From contig JBBAQX010000017.1 in assembly GCA_040400085.1 (NCBI GenBank), positions 13,450 to 77,449 on the forward strand: a stretch of DNA of 64,000 nucleotides, given 5' to 3'. Positions 34,309 to 42,899 of the stretch are shown here, piece after piece. Every line of letters begins with the position of its first letter. The first letter of the stretch is position 1. The position numbers and the translations under genes were made by a program. The stretch comes from HNR sp040400085. GTDB taxonomy: Bacteria; Actinomycetota; Actinomycetes; Actinomycetales; Microbacteriaceae. The notes below the pieces were generated by a model, which saw nothing but the letters and a program-made list of their open reading frames with translations, made no database searches and had not been told where the DNA came from.

Positions 34309-36447
34309 ATGGCTCAGCCAGAAACGCAGCAACCCACGCAGCAACCCACGCAGCAGCCCACTCAGCAGCCACGTAAGCAGCTCAACAACGAGGGACTCAT
34401 CCCGCAGCTTGCTCGCGCGGTACGTGAGGTTGAAGCATCCGCTCAGCGAGGAAAGACAACGCCTCTCAATCGAACGAAGTTTCAGGTCATCGCCCTCCTC
34501 ATGCGCGACGAGCGCACGCGTGCCAAGACCGATTCTGATCTGAGCGACGCCGATCGTGCCGAAACGCTCAAGCGCCTCGACGGCATCGCCTCGATCCTGG
34601 CAAAGACAGCAGCCCGAGACACCTCGCTGATCACGCTGCTAGAACCGGATGCGCCGGTGAACGAGGCAGCGCGCAAGCTGCGCCGCAAACTTCTCGAAAC
34701 CGCCGGTCATGAAGTTCCCGATGAGGAGCCCATTAGCGCACCGGCCGAAATCATCGTTCCGCCAGAACTTGCTGAGCGCCAGGTGCTTCCGCCCGCAGTG
34801 ATCGCGCGGCAGCGCTCCAATCCCTTCCTCGCGCCGGACCTTACCCCGGCATCCCCCAAGCGACCTGTCGTTCGTCTCTCGAACTGGGAGCTTCTCGGGC
34901 CTCTCTTCAAATCCTTCGAACAGGGCGCAGGCGGCAAGGTCGCCAGCATGCCTCTTCCGGAGGCTCCTCCGATTGACCGATACGCGCCCCGTGGACAGCA
35001 GCTGATGCACCACCAGTCTCGTTTCGTGGAGTCCGTCAAACACGGGCACCGCAGCTTCCTCCTCGCTGACGAGCCAGGCCTTGGCAAGACAGCACAATCC
35101 GTGATCGCCGCCTCCGTCGCCAACGCGTATCCTCTCCTCGTCGTCGTTCCCAACGTCGTCAAGATGAACTGGGCACGTGAGGTACATCGCTGGACGCCAC
35201 AGCGTCGGGCGACCGTGATCCAGGGAGACGGCCAGAAGTTGGACGCCTTCGCCGACGTGTTCATCGTGAACTACGAGATCCTCGACCGTCACCTGAGCTG
35301 GATCAGCAAGATGGGGTTCCGCGGCATGGTCGTCGACGAAGCCCATATGATCAAGAACATGCAATCGCAGCGCTCCAAAAATGTGCTGGCCATCTCGGAC
35401 CGGATCCGCAAGAATACCACAGGCGGAAACCCGCTTCTGATGGCCCTCACCGGAACACCCCTCATCAACGACGTTGACGACTTCCGGGCGATCTGGCGTT
35501 TCCTCGGCTGGACAGACGAGACCAAGCCAGCCGCCGAACTCATGCACCGGCTCGAAGACACGGGCTTGACCCCGGCAGATCCCGGATTCTATGCCGAGGC
35601 GCGCGAGGCCGTGATCGACATGGGAATCGTACGCCGCAAGAAAATTGACGTCGCCGCCGATCTGCCCGCAAAACGGGTGGTAGACCTGCCGGTCGAGCTC
35701 GATGACGATCTTGGCCGAGGCATCCGTCAAGCGGAAGAGGAGCTCGGACGTAAGATGCTCGAGCGCTACAACCGTGCGCTTAAGGGCAAGCTCGGCGCGG
35801 AGATGTCCACGGAGGCGCTGATCCGCATGATCGCGCATCAGGAGATGGAAGAATCCGGCAACTCCAAGACCGGCACCAACGTGTTCACCATGGTGCGCAA
35901 CATCGGTAAGGCAAAGGCCGGACTCGCCGCAGACTATGCCGCGCAGCTGGCGCGTTCTGTCGGCAAGGTCGTGTTCTTCGCCAAGCACATCGATGTGATG
36001 GATGCCGTGGAAGCGTCGCTCGCGGAACGCGGGCTTCGCACCATCTCGATTCGTGGCGACCAGACCGCTGAGTCGCGGCAATCGCAGATCGATGCGTTCA
36101 ACAACGACCCCGAAGTTGCTGTAGCGGTATGTTCGCTCACCGCGGCCGGAGTCGGCGTCAATCTGCAGGCCTCCTCAAACGTTGTGCTGGCAGAGCTCAG
36201 CTGGACCGACGCAGAACAGACCCAGGCGATTGACCGGGTCCACCGCATCGGACAGGAAGAGCCCGTGACCGCGTGGAGAATTATTGCCGCTCACACTATC
36301 GATACCAAGATTGCAGAATTGATTGACGGAAAGGCGGGTCTCGCGGCCCGTGCTCTCGACGGTAGCGATGCCGTGATCGCAGAGGGCGATTCAATTCAGC
36401 TCGAGGCGCTCATCCACCTCTTGAAAAGAGCGATAGCATCGTCGTAG
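34309..36447 (+). CDS. SNF2-family DEAD/DEAH-box helicase
   Basis: 712 aa. A Gln/Pro/Thr-rich N-terminus of 12-bp tandem repeats (QQPT units) and a helical region to about 230 precede the SNF2 motor. The motor has ADEPGLGKTAQS (motif I), VVDEAH (motif II), LTGTPL (III), SLTAAGVGVNLQ (V) and QAIDRVHRIGQ (VI). This is an SMARCAL1/HARP-like or RapA-like translocase architecture; the exact DNA task is unknown. It starts at ATG after AGGAGAAAA. Nothing adjacent suggests a phage-defence island. Confidence 0.87.
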   Translation: MAQPETQQPTQQPTQQPTQQPRKQLNNEGLIPQLARAVREVEASAQRGKTTPLNRTKFQVIALLMRDERTRAKTDSDLSDADRAETLKRLDGIASILAKTAARDTSLITLLEPDAPVNEAARKLRRKLLETAGHEVPDEEPISAPAEIIVPPELAERQVLPPAVIARQRSNPFLAPDLTPASPKRPVVRLSNWELLGPLFKSFEQGAGGKVASMPLPEAPPIDRYAPRGQQLMHHQSRFVESVKHGHRSFLLADEPGLGKTAQSVIAASVANAYPLLVVVPNVVKMNWAREVHRWTPQRRATVIQGDGQKLDAFADVFIVNYEILDRHLSWISKMGFRGMVVDEAHMIKNMQSQRSKNVLAISDRIRKNTTGGNPLLMALTGTPLINDVDDFRAIWRFLGWTDETKPAAELMHRLEDTGLTPADPGFYAEAREAVIDMGIVRRKKIDVAADLPAKRVVDLPVELDDDLGRGIRQAEEELGRKMLERYNRALKGKLGAEMSTEALIRMIAHQEMEESGNSKTGTNVFTMVRNIGKAKAGLAADYAAQLARSVGKVVFFAKHIDVMDAVEASLAERGLRTISIRGDQTAESRQSQIDAFNNDPEVAVAVCSLTAAGVGVNLQASSNVVLAELSWTDAEQTQAIDRVHRIGQEEPVTAWRIIAAHTIDTKIAELIDGKAGLAARALDGSDAVIAEGDSIQLEALIHLLKRAIASS

Positions 36448-36539
36448 GGGTTCGGCGCAAACCGTGCCCTATGGTCGCACCGACCGAACCGATGCAGTGA
36501 AGCATCTTCCAATGAAACAGGAACCATAGGGAGTGTGAA

Positions 36540-37568
36540 ATGAAGATCGGAATTTTAACGAGTGGTGGCGATTGTCCCGGACTGAACGCGGTAATTCGCG
36601 CGATTGTGCTCAAGGGAACAAGCGTCTACTCGCAACAATTCGTTGGTTTTCGTGACGGATGGCGCGGGCTTGTTGAGGGGGACATTATCCCTCTCGATCG
36701 GCATCGCGTCCGAGGATTGGCAAAGCAGGGTGGAACCATTCTTGGTACTAGCCGCTTCGGCCCGTATGAGGGGCCAAACGGGGGACCCGAGAATATTCAG
36801 AAGACCCTTGACCGGCTCGGTATAGACGCCGTGATCGCAATCGGTGGGGAGGGTACCCAGGCCGCCTCGAAGCGATTGGCGGATGCTGGGATCAAGATCA
36901 TCGGTGTTCCCAAGACCATCGACAACGACCTCGGTGCAACGGACTACACGTTCGGCTTCGATACTGCAGTTGAGATCGCTACTGAGGCCATCGATCGTCT
37001 TCGTACCACGGGAGACTCGCATAAGAGATGCATGGTGCTCGAGGTTATGGGGCGTCACGTAGGCTGGATTGCCCTGCACTCCGGCATGGCCGGGGGCGCA
37101 CATGCGATCCTGATCCCTGAGCAGACCGTGAGCATAGAGCAGATCGTGACGTGGGTAGAGAGCGTCCGCGACCGCGGGCGTGCGCCCCTTATCGTCGTGG
37201 CAGAGGGCTTTAAGCTGGACACGATGGAGGATGCGCACTCGCATAAGGGGCTCGATGGATTCAACCGTCCGCGCCTCGGCGGGATCGCTGAGGTGCTGGC
37301 GCCCATGATCGAGGAGCGCACTGGTATCGAATCTCGGGCAACCGTGCTCGGGCATATCCAGCGTGGTGGCGTGCCCACCGCATATGACCGCGTGCTCGCG
37401 ACCCGCCTGGGTCTTGCCGCGATCGATACCGTCATCGAGGAGCGCTGGGGCAACATGGTCGCCCTGCGTGGAACCGAAGTCGAGGTCGTCGGGCTAGAAG
37501 AGGCTCTCGGCGAGCTCAAGACCGTGCCGCAGCACCGTTATGACGAGGCCGCGATCCTCTTCGGGTAA
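36540..37568 (+). CDS. pfkA: ATP-dependent 6-phosphofructokinase
   Basis: 342 aa. It has the N-terminal GGDCPGLNAVIRAIV loop, GGEGTQ with Gly at the position that marks ATP users (E. coli G104) and PKTIDNDL with the catalytic Asp. A Lys precedes TIDND, where E. coli has Gly; the Gly/Lys pair is that of actinobacterial ATP-dependent enzymes, whereas PPi users carry Asp at the first site. GTGTGAA precedes the ATG after AGGGAG. Two copies of a related palindrome lie downstream. Confidence 0.93.
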   Translation: MKIGILTSGGDCPGLNAVIRAIVLKGTSVYSQQFVGFRDGWRGLVEGDIIPLDRHRVRGLAKQGGTILGTSRFGPYEGPNGGPENIQKTLDRLGIDAVIAIGGEGTQAASKRLADAGIKIIGVPKTIDNDLGATDYTFGFDTAVEIATEAIDRLRTTGDSHKRCMVLEVMGRHVGWIALHSGMAGGAHAILIPEQTVSIEQIVTWVESVRDRGRAPLIVVAEGFKLDTMEDAHSHKGLDGFNRPRLGGIAEVLAPMIEERTGIESRATVLGHIQRGGVPTAYDRVLATRLGLAAIDTVIEERWGNMVALRGTEVEVVGLEEALGELKTVPQHRYDEAAILFG

Positions 37569-37631
37569 GGTGTGCGTGCGTGCGTGCGGCAGTTTCGGCT
37601 TGTCGCTCGTGGGCCGGTGTGGAGCTTTACT

Positions 37632-37695
37632 CATCTCGTTTTCCCCAAATAGTACGTTTTCCGCGAGAAAACTACTATTTGGGGAAAACGAGATG
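37632..37695. repeat. 64-bp palindrome, copy 1
   Basis: The arms 37632-37654 and 37673-37695 are perfect 23-bp inverse complements; inside them GTTTTC/GAAAAC extends the stem, with one unpaired C. The core CCCCAAATAGTA is shared with copy 2 at 38871-38934. It lies 63 bp after pfkA and could form a very stable hairpin, but the conserved arm sequence in two places points to a repeat family rather than a terminator. Confidence 0.93.
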
Positions 37696-37847
37696 TGTGT
37701 GTGCGTGCTTTCCCGGAGCGTGTGAGGTGTTAGGGACATCCGATTTATGCCCCGACTACGACCGGAATCACGAGATTGAGCCTGGTTCTCGCTAAAATCT
37801 GTGGATAACTTTCTACGGTCATAGGCGATTTTTGTCAGCATGGACTG

Positions 37848-38869
37848 ATGGATCTAACCGATGGCACACAGTCACATGCTCGATTCGTGGGCGGTAAAGT
37901 TAACCGGTCGCGGTTGAAACTACCCGCGGAATTAGAGTCGAGGCCTTTCACCTCAGCCGAAGCAATCCGCTTAGGCATGAGTAGCAACGACCTGAAGAGC
38001 CCACGGTTGGCGAAGCCCTTTCATGGTGTGCGTATTGCTGCTTCAGAGGCAGAAGGCTTCTTTGCGCGATGTTACAGCTTTGCTGCGAAGATGCGGGACA
38101 ACGAAGGCTTCAGTCATCAGACGGCTGCCATGATCTGGGGAATTCCTGTGCCGTTTAGTCTATGGCGTAGTGTTCACAGCGAATCAACGCCAATCCATGT
38201 GATGACCCTGGCCCCGGGGCGAGCGCGTCGAGGACTAAACGTTGTTGGGCATCGGACTACCGATCCGGACGTGCGGATCGTCCAGCGACGAGGGCTTCGG
38301 GTCGTCGATGCCGCGACCGCGTGCTCGGGCTCGTGCCGTTGCTGCGGATGGAGGACCTGGTCGCGGCGGCCGACTACTTGGTACAGCATCCGGAATTCAT
38401 CGATAGGGCGGATGTTCGGCCATACACCACTCTCGAAGTTCTCCGCGACCGCGTGCGCACCTTCCGCGGGACCGGAAAGTTGAAGGCTCTCGAGGCGCTC
38501 TCGCGTGCAAGGGTCGGCAGCGACTCGCGAATGGAATCCCTGCTCCGGCTTAAAATTGTGCAGGCCGGGTTGCCGGAGCCTCAGCTCAATCAGGTGATTT
38601 ATGGGTCGGATGGTCGGCGGCTTGGGCGCGTCGACATGGTGTATTTTGAGGAGCGGGTGATCGTCGAGTATGACGGAGACCAGCATAGGACGGACCCGGT
38701 CCAGTATGAAAAGGATAGCCTGCGCGTGGAAAGTTTCACCGACGAGGGGTGGCGTTTCTTGCGGACTCGCAAGAGCCAGATGTCGGGGGACTTCTCACCG
38801 ACAGCCCAGCGCATCGAACGGGCTCTCAGCCTGTGCAGATGGGGCACCACCTGTGACGCGCCGGGGTAG
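37848..38869 (+). pseudogene. Broken AbiEi-like / DUF559 nuclease-domain gene
   Basis: The N-terminal frame (from 37848) reads an AbiEi-type winged-helix region, PFTSAEAIRLGMSSNDL and LAKPFHGVRI, and continues to RRGLRVVDAATAC near 38324. The downstream frame (from 38321) reads LGLVPLLRMEDLVAAADYLV and a DUF559/Vsr-like PD-(D/E)XK domain (GRVDMVYFEERVIVEYDGDQH, shared with the family) to 38869. The two are in different frames and join exactly where related proteins are continuous, so a small indel near 38320 breaks one ancestral gene of about 340 codons. It is enclosed by the two 64-bp palindromes. Confidence 0.8.
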
Positions 38870-38870
38870 C

Positions 38871-38934
38871 TGTCTCGTTTGCCCCAAATAGTACGTTTTC
38901 TATGGGAAACGTACTATTTGAGGCAAACGAGACA
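38871..38934. repeat. 64-bp palindrome, copy 2
   Basis: It begins one base after the stop of the DUF559 frame. The 30-base arms match with two mismatches. The left arm shares CTCGTTT-N-CCCCAAATAGTACG with copy 1; the loop and outermost bases differ. The same length and centre structure as copy 1 indicate a common origin. Confidence 0.93.
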
Positions 38935-39013
38935 ATGTTTGTGAACGACCGGGCAGGCGCGACCGGCAGGCTGGTTCACGTGGGTGCAGGCCAGGGCAGA
39001 CGGGTGTCGACTC

Positions 39014-39274
39014 TTAGACCCCCAGGGCCACCTTGACGTCGGCAAGTGACGGGTTGGTCGCGCTTGAACCGTCGGGATACAGCACCGTGGGAACGGTTTG
39101 GTTGCCACCGTTGAGGGATTCAACGAGTTCCGGAGTTCCCGGGGTCTCCTCGATATTGATCTCGGTGTAACCAATCCCTGCCTGATCCAGCTGCTTCTTC
39201 AACCGCTGGCAATATCCGCACCACGTGGTTGAAAACATCGTGATGCTGCCGTCCTTGGGTATGTAATCGCTCAT
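39014..39274 (-). CDS. Mycoredoxin / glutaredoxin-like protein
   Basis: 86 aa with a thioredoxin fold, the active site TTWCGYCQRLK (CxxC) and the cis-Pro segment QTVPTVL. The CGYC motif and length fit actinobacterial mycoredoxin-1, which reduces mycothiol mixed disulfides. This agrees with the mca gene at 52.6 kb. Single gene; the stop is 40 bases from the start of the palindrome-side intergenic region's GC-rich end. Confidence 0.88.
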   Translation of the reverse strand: MSDYIPKDGSITMFSTTWCGYCQRLKKQLDQAGIGYTEINIEETPGTPELVESLNGGNQTVPTVLYPDGSSATNPSLADVKVALGV

Positions 39275-39313
39275 GCGAACATCCTAACCCCGCTACCTGA
39301 ATTGAGACACATA

Positions 39314-41494
39314 TTACGCGGGTGCACCACCCACAGCACCCGAAGCGCCACCGCCGGCGAGCCCAAGCACATCCAGTACCCAGGCCAACTCAAACGCCCG
39401 CTCACGCCACGAATCGTATCGCCCGCTGACGCCGCCGTGCCCCGCGCTCATCTCTGTCTTCAACAGGGCGGGCGCGTCCACCTCGCGCAGCCGGGCAACC
39501 CATTTGGCCGGTTCAACATAGAGAACTCGGGTGTCGTTGAGGCTGGTCATCGCGAGAATGCGGGGATAGGTCACGCCCTCACGCACGTTTTCGTAGGGCG
39601 TGTAACTCTTCATATAGGCGTACACCTCGGGGTCGTGCAGCGGGTCGCCCCACTCGTCCCACTCGATCACGGTGAGGGGCAGCGACGGGTCGAGGATGCT
39701 TGTAAGCGCATCCACAAAAGGCACGTTCGCGAGGATTCCCGCGAAGAGTTCGGGGGCTAGGTTCGCGACGGCACCCATGAGGAGGCCACCCGCGCTTCCC
39801 CCCTCAGCGACCAGCGTTTCGGGCCGGGTATAGCCAGCATCCACCACATGCTGCGCCGCCGCCACGAAATCTGTGAACGTGTTCTTCTTGTGGAGGAGCT
39901 TACCCTCGTCGTACCAGTGCCGTCCCATCTCGCCGCCGCCCCGGACGTGCGCGATCGCGAAGATGACTCCGCGGTCGAGCATCGAGAGCCGGGCGATTGA
40001 GAACGACGGGTCGATGCTGGACTCGTACGAGCCATAACCGTAGAGGTGCATCGGGCGTGGCCCCTCGGGGAGAAGAGAGCCCCGAGCATCCGTTCGCGAG
40101 AAAACCAGCGATATCGGAACGCGCGTGCCATCCGGTGCGGTCGCCCATTCCCTCCGCTGCTCGTAGCGATCGGGGTCGAAATCGCCCAGCACCTGCTGCT
40201 GCTTGAGCAGGGTGCGTTCGCCCGTTGCGACGTGGATCGATAGAACGGATGACGGCGTCACCAAAGACCCATACCCCACCCGCACACCGGGTTGCTTCCA
40301 CTCGGGGTTGCCTCCGGTTCCGACGGTGTAGAGGGGTTCGTCGAACGAGAGTTCCCAGCGTTCAAGCGCCAGCGGAAAGCTCGCGGCGGCGAGCGGGACC
40401 ACAGCGACGCGGGTGAGGCCGTCGCGGCGGTAGTCGAGGGTGAGGAAGCTTTCGAACGCCGACACATCTTCGAGGCGCACATCGGCAGAGGCTGCCACCA
40501 CAATTTCGGCGCCTACCTTATCCACCCCGGGATTTTCCGGGTCAACAGAGACGATCTCGAAGCCGCTCGCGCCGTCGTTGTGGAGGATCAGAAGCCTGTC
40601 TTCGCCGTCGATGACTGCGTGTTCCACCTCGTACTCGATGCCAGCGCGGCGGGGCCAGACCACCCGAAACTCCTGGTCTGCTGAAAGCAGATCGAGTAGG
40701 TGGCATTCGCTCGTGATTTTGGAACCGAGGTCGATGACGAGATAACGGTGGCTGCGGGTCTGGCCGATGCCGAGCCAGAACTTTTCGTCTGGCTCGTGGA
40801 AGACCTGCTGCGGGGCCTCCGATGAACCGAGTGCGTGACGCCATACGGTATCGGGGCGCCATGTCTCGTCGAAGGTGGTGTAGAAGATGGACTCGGCATC
40901 GGGCGCAAAGATGGCTCCGGGAGCGGTGTCCTCGATTGTGTCGGGCAGGTCAGTCCCGGTAGCAAGGTCGCGGATCCGAAGGGTGTAGCGTTCGTCGCCA
41001 ACAGTGTCGGTGGCGTAGAGCAGCAGTGCGCCGTCAAGGCTGACGTCGAAGCTTCCGAGCGAGAAGAACTCATGGCCTTCCGCCTCGAGATTGCCGTCGA
41101 GCAGGATCTGTTCCCCGGGAACGGCTGCACCGGGGGTGAGCGTGGGCGGGGTCCAATCATCTGGACCGTTGATGGGGGTGCGGCAGTGCATCGCGTATTG
41201 CTGGCCCTCGACCGTGCGGGAGTAATACCAGTACGAGCCGAGTCGATTGGGAACCGAGAGGTCGGTTTCGACTGTGTGCGCCTTGATCTCGTCGAAGATC
41301 GTGCTGCGAAGCGGCTCGAGGTGTGCCGTCGCGGCATCGGCGTAGGAGTTTTCGGCCTCGAGGTGCGCGATGACTTCGGTGTTTTCTTTTTCTCTCAGCC
41401 ACTCGTAGTTGTCGACGAAGGTATCGCCGTGGTGTTCGCGGATACTCGGTTTCTGGACTGCGCGGGGAATCGATGGTGTGCTCACCCTTACCAC
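39314..41494 (-). CDS. ptrB: Oligopeptidase B (S9 prolyl oligopeptidase family)
   Basis: 726 aa. An N-terminal seven-blade propeller (about 75-410) precedes the alpha/beta-hydrolase domain. The nucleophile Ser lies in AEGGSAGGLL, the Asp in TSLNDTRVLYVEP and the His in SAGHGGVSGRYD. Oligopeptidase B cleaves small peptides after Arg or Lys in the cytosol. The start is at GTG; a GTG three codons later is equally possible. It is divergent from a NUDIX gene, 14 bases apart. Confidence 0.92.
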   Translation of the reverse strand: MVRVSTPSIPRAVQKPSIREHHGDTFVDNYEWLREKENTEVIAHLEAENSYADAATAHLEPLRSTIFDEIKAHTVETDLSVPNRLGSYWYYSRTVEGQQYAMHCRTPINGPDDWTPPTLTPGAAVPGEQILLDGNLEAEGHEFFSLGSFDVSLDGALLLYATDTVGDERYTLRIRDLATGTDLPDTIEDTAPGAIFAPDAESIFYTTFDETWRPDTVWRHALGSSEAPQQVFHEPDEKFWLGIGQTRSHRYLVIDLGSKITSECHLLDLLSADQEFRVVWPRRAGIEYEVEHAVIDGEDRLLILHNDGASGFEIVSVDPENPGVDKVGAEIVVAASADVRLEDVSAFESFLTLDYRRDGLTRVAVVPLAAASFPLALERWELSFDEPLYTVGTGGNPEWKQPGVRVGYGSLVTPSSVLSIHVATGERTLLKQQQVLGDFDPDRYEQRREWATAPDGTRVPISLVFSRTDARGSLLPEGPRPMHLYGYGSYESSIDPSFSIARLSMLDRGVIFAIAHVRGGGEMGRHWYDEGKLLHKKNTFTDFVAAAQHVVDAGYTRPETLVAEGGSAGGLLMGAVANLAPELFAGILANVPFVDALTSILDPSLPLTVIEWDEWGDPLHDPEVYAYMKSYTPYENVREGVTYPRILAMTSLNDTRVLYVEPAKWVARLREVDAPALLKTEMSAGHGGVSGRYDSWRERAFELAWVLDVLGLAGGGASGAVGGAPA

Positions 41495-41508
41495 TATAGA
41501 ATGACCAC

Positions 41509-42027
41509 ATGACAGTAACTCAGGTGACCCAGGTATGCGTGTGTTATCTGATTCGCTTCAGGTCGGCCGAAGACATGGGGGCGGCAGCTAAACCAACGCC
41601 TGCTCCGGAAGTACTGCTCGGGCTCAAGAAGCGAGGACTTGGCGAGGGCAAACTCGTGGGTCCAGGCGGCAAGCTTGAGTTCGGCGAGACGGCGATGCAG
41701 GCCATCGTGCGCGAGGTCGCGGAGGAGACCGGCCTCAACGTCAGCTCGCAGGAATTGCAGCAGGTCGGGACTATTCGATACACCTTTCCGACAAAACCCG
41801 AGTGGGATCAGACCTCCACGGTTTTTGTGGCGCGCGAGTGGTCGGGAACCCCCGCCGACTCCGATGAGCTCGAACTCAACTGGTATCCCGTTGACGCGAT
41901 CGATTTCGACCTGATGTGGGACGACGCTAGGCATTGGCTGCCCGCGGTTATGCGAGGCGAGCCGGTCGACGCATCCTTTAGCTTTGCGGATGATCTGAGC
42001 ACGGTGAGCACTTTCGACATACGCTAG
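41509..42027 (+). CDS. NUDIX hydrolase (MutT/MTH1-like 8-oxo-dGTP diphosphatase)
   Basis: 172 aa. The Nudix box is canonical: GGKLEFGETAMQAIVREVAEE-TGL fits G-x5-E-x7-R-E-U-x-E-E-x-G-U. The QVCVCYLIR start and the WYPVDAIDFDLMWDDARHWLP end resemble the MTH1-type nucleotide-pool cleaners that hydrolyse oxidised purine triphosphates. The aldo-keto reductase gene begins 4 bases after its stop, so both probably share a transcript. Confidence 0.87.
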   Translation: MTVTQVTQVCVCYLIRFRSAEDMGAAAKPTPAPEVLLGLKKRGLGEGKLVGPGGKLEFGETAMQAIVREVAEETGLNVSSQELQQVGTIRYTFPTKPEWDQTSTVFVAREWSGTPADSDELELNWYPVDAIDFDLMWDDARHWLPAVMRGEPVDASFSFADDLSTVSTFDIR

Positions 42028-42031
42028 GCGT

Positions 42032-42871
42032 ATGACAACTTTTCCTAGCTATCAGCTCGACGACGATCGATCGCTTCCACAGGTCGGATTCGGCACCTAT
42101 CCGCTCCGCGGCACTGGTGGCGCACATGCGGTGCAAACGGCCATCTCTTTCGGATATCGACTCATCGACACCGCGGTCAATTACGATAATGAGGGCGCAG
42201 TAGGCCACGGCATCCGTCTGTCGGGAGTCCCACGCGAGGAACTCGTGGTCGCCACGAAACTCCCAGGCCGCTTCCACGAATACGATGCCGCGATCAACTC
42301 CGCCCACGAATCGCTGTGGCGATTGGGGCTTGATTACATCGACCTCTACCTCATTCACTGGCCTAACCCGAGCCAGAATCGCTTTGTGGATGCCTGGCGC
42401 GCCCTGGTCCAGCTGCAAAAGGATGGCCTGGTGCGCTCCATCGGTGTGAGTAACTTTACGGAAGAACACCTGCGCACGATCATCGACGATAGCGGGGTCG
42501 TACCCGCCGTCAACCAGATCGAATTGCACCCCTATTTTCCGCAGGAAGAACTGCGTCGCGTGCACTCAGAACTGGGGATCCAGACGGAATCGTGGAGTCC
42601 TCTCGGTAAACTCAATGCCCCATTCGGTGAACCCGCCGTCGCCGCCGCCGCAATGGCTCACGGGGTGACCCCAGCACAGGCGATTCTGCGCTGGCAGCTT
42701 CAGATCGGGTCGCTGCCCATCCCCAAGTCGACGAATCCTCACCGCCAGCAGGAGAACCTGGACGTTTTTGGGTTCGAGCTTTCGGATGCTGAGGTCGCTG
42801 CGATCACCGCGCTGGGTCGCCCCGACGGTCGCCTGTTCGACGGCGACCCCAACACCCACGAAGAGCTTTAG
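42032..42871 (+). CDS. Aldo/keto reductase
   Basis: 279 aa, a TIM-barrel NADPH-dependent reductase. The catalytic residues are visible: D in GYRLIDTAVNY, Y in VNYDNE, K in VVATKLPG and H in YLIHWPNP. It is close to the 2,5-diketo-D-gluconate reductase group in length and in the IPKSTNPHRQQENLD cofactor segment. The substrate is unknown. Its 3' end runs into repeated GAGCTTT-GAAACCCA units (42860-42905). Confidence 0.9.
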   Translation: MTTFPSYQLDDDRSLPQVGFGTYPLRGTGGAHAVQTAISFGYRLIDTAVNYDNEGAVGHGIRLSGVPREELVVATKLPGRFHEYDAAINSAHESLWRLGLDYIDLYLIHWPNPSQNRFVDAWRALVQLQKDGLVRSIGVSNFTEEHLRTIIDDSGVVPAVNQIELHPYFPQEELRRVHSELGIQTESWSPLGKLNAPFGEPAVAAAAMAHGVTPAQAILRWQLQIGSLPIPKSTNPHRQQENLDVFGFELSDAEVAAITALGRPDGRLFDGDPNTHEEL

Positions 42872-42899
42872 AAACCCAGAGCTTTGGAAACCCAGAGCT

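Noticed and set aside
34639..36081. A 480-codon open frame on the strand opposite the SNF2 gene
   Set aside because: It mirrors third-position GC bias of the SNF2 gene, which has clear helicase motifs; the opposite frame has no family signature and no ribosome site.
39275..39313. CRISPR repeats, IS ends or integrase in the window
   Set aside because: No regularly spaced repeats, transposase or integrase motif was found anywhere; the palindromes are paired or single, not arrays.
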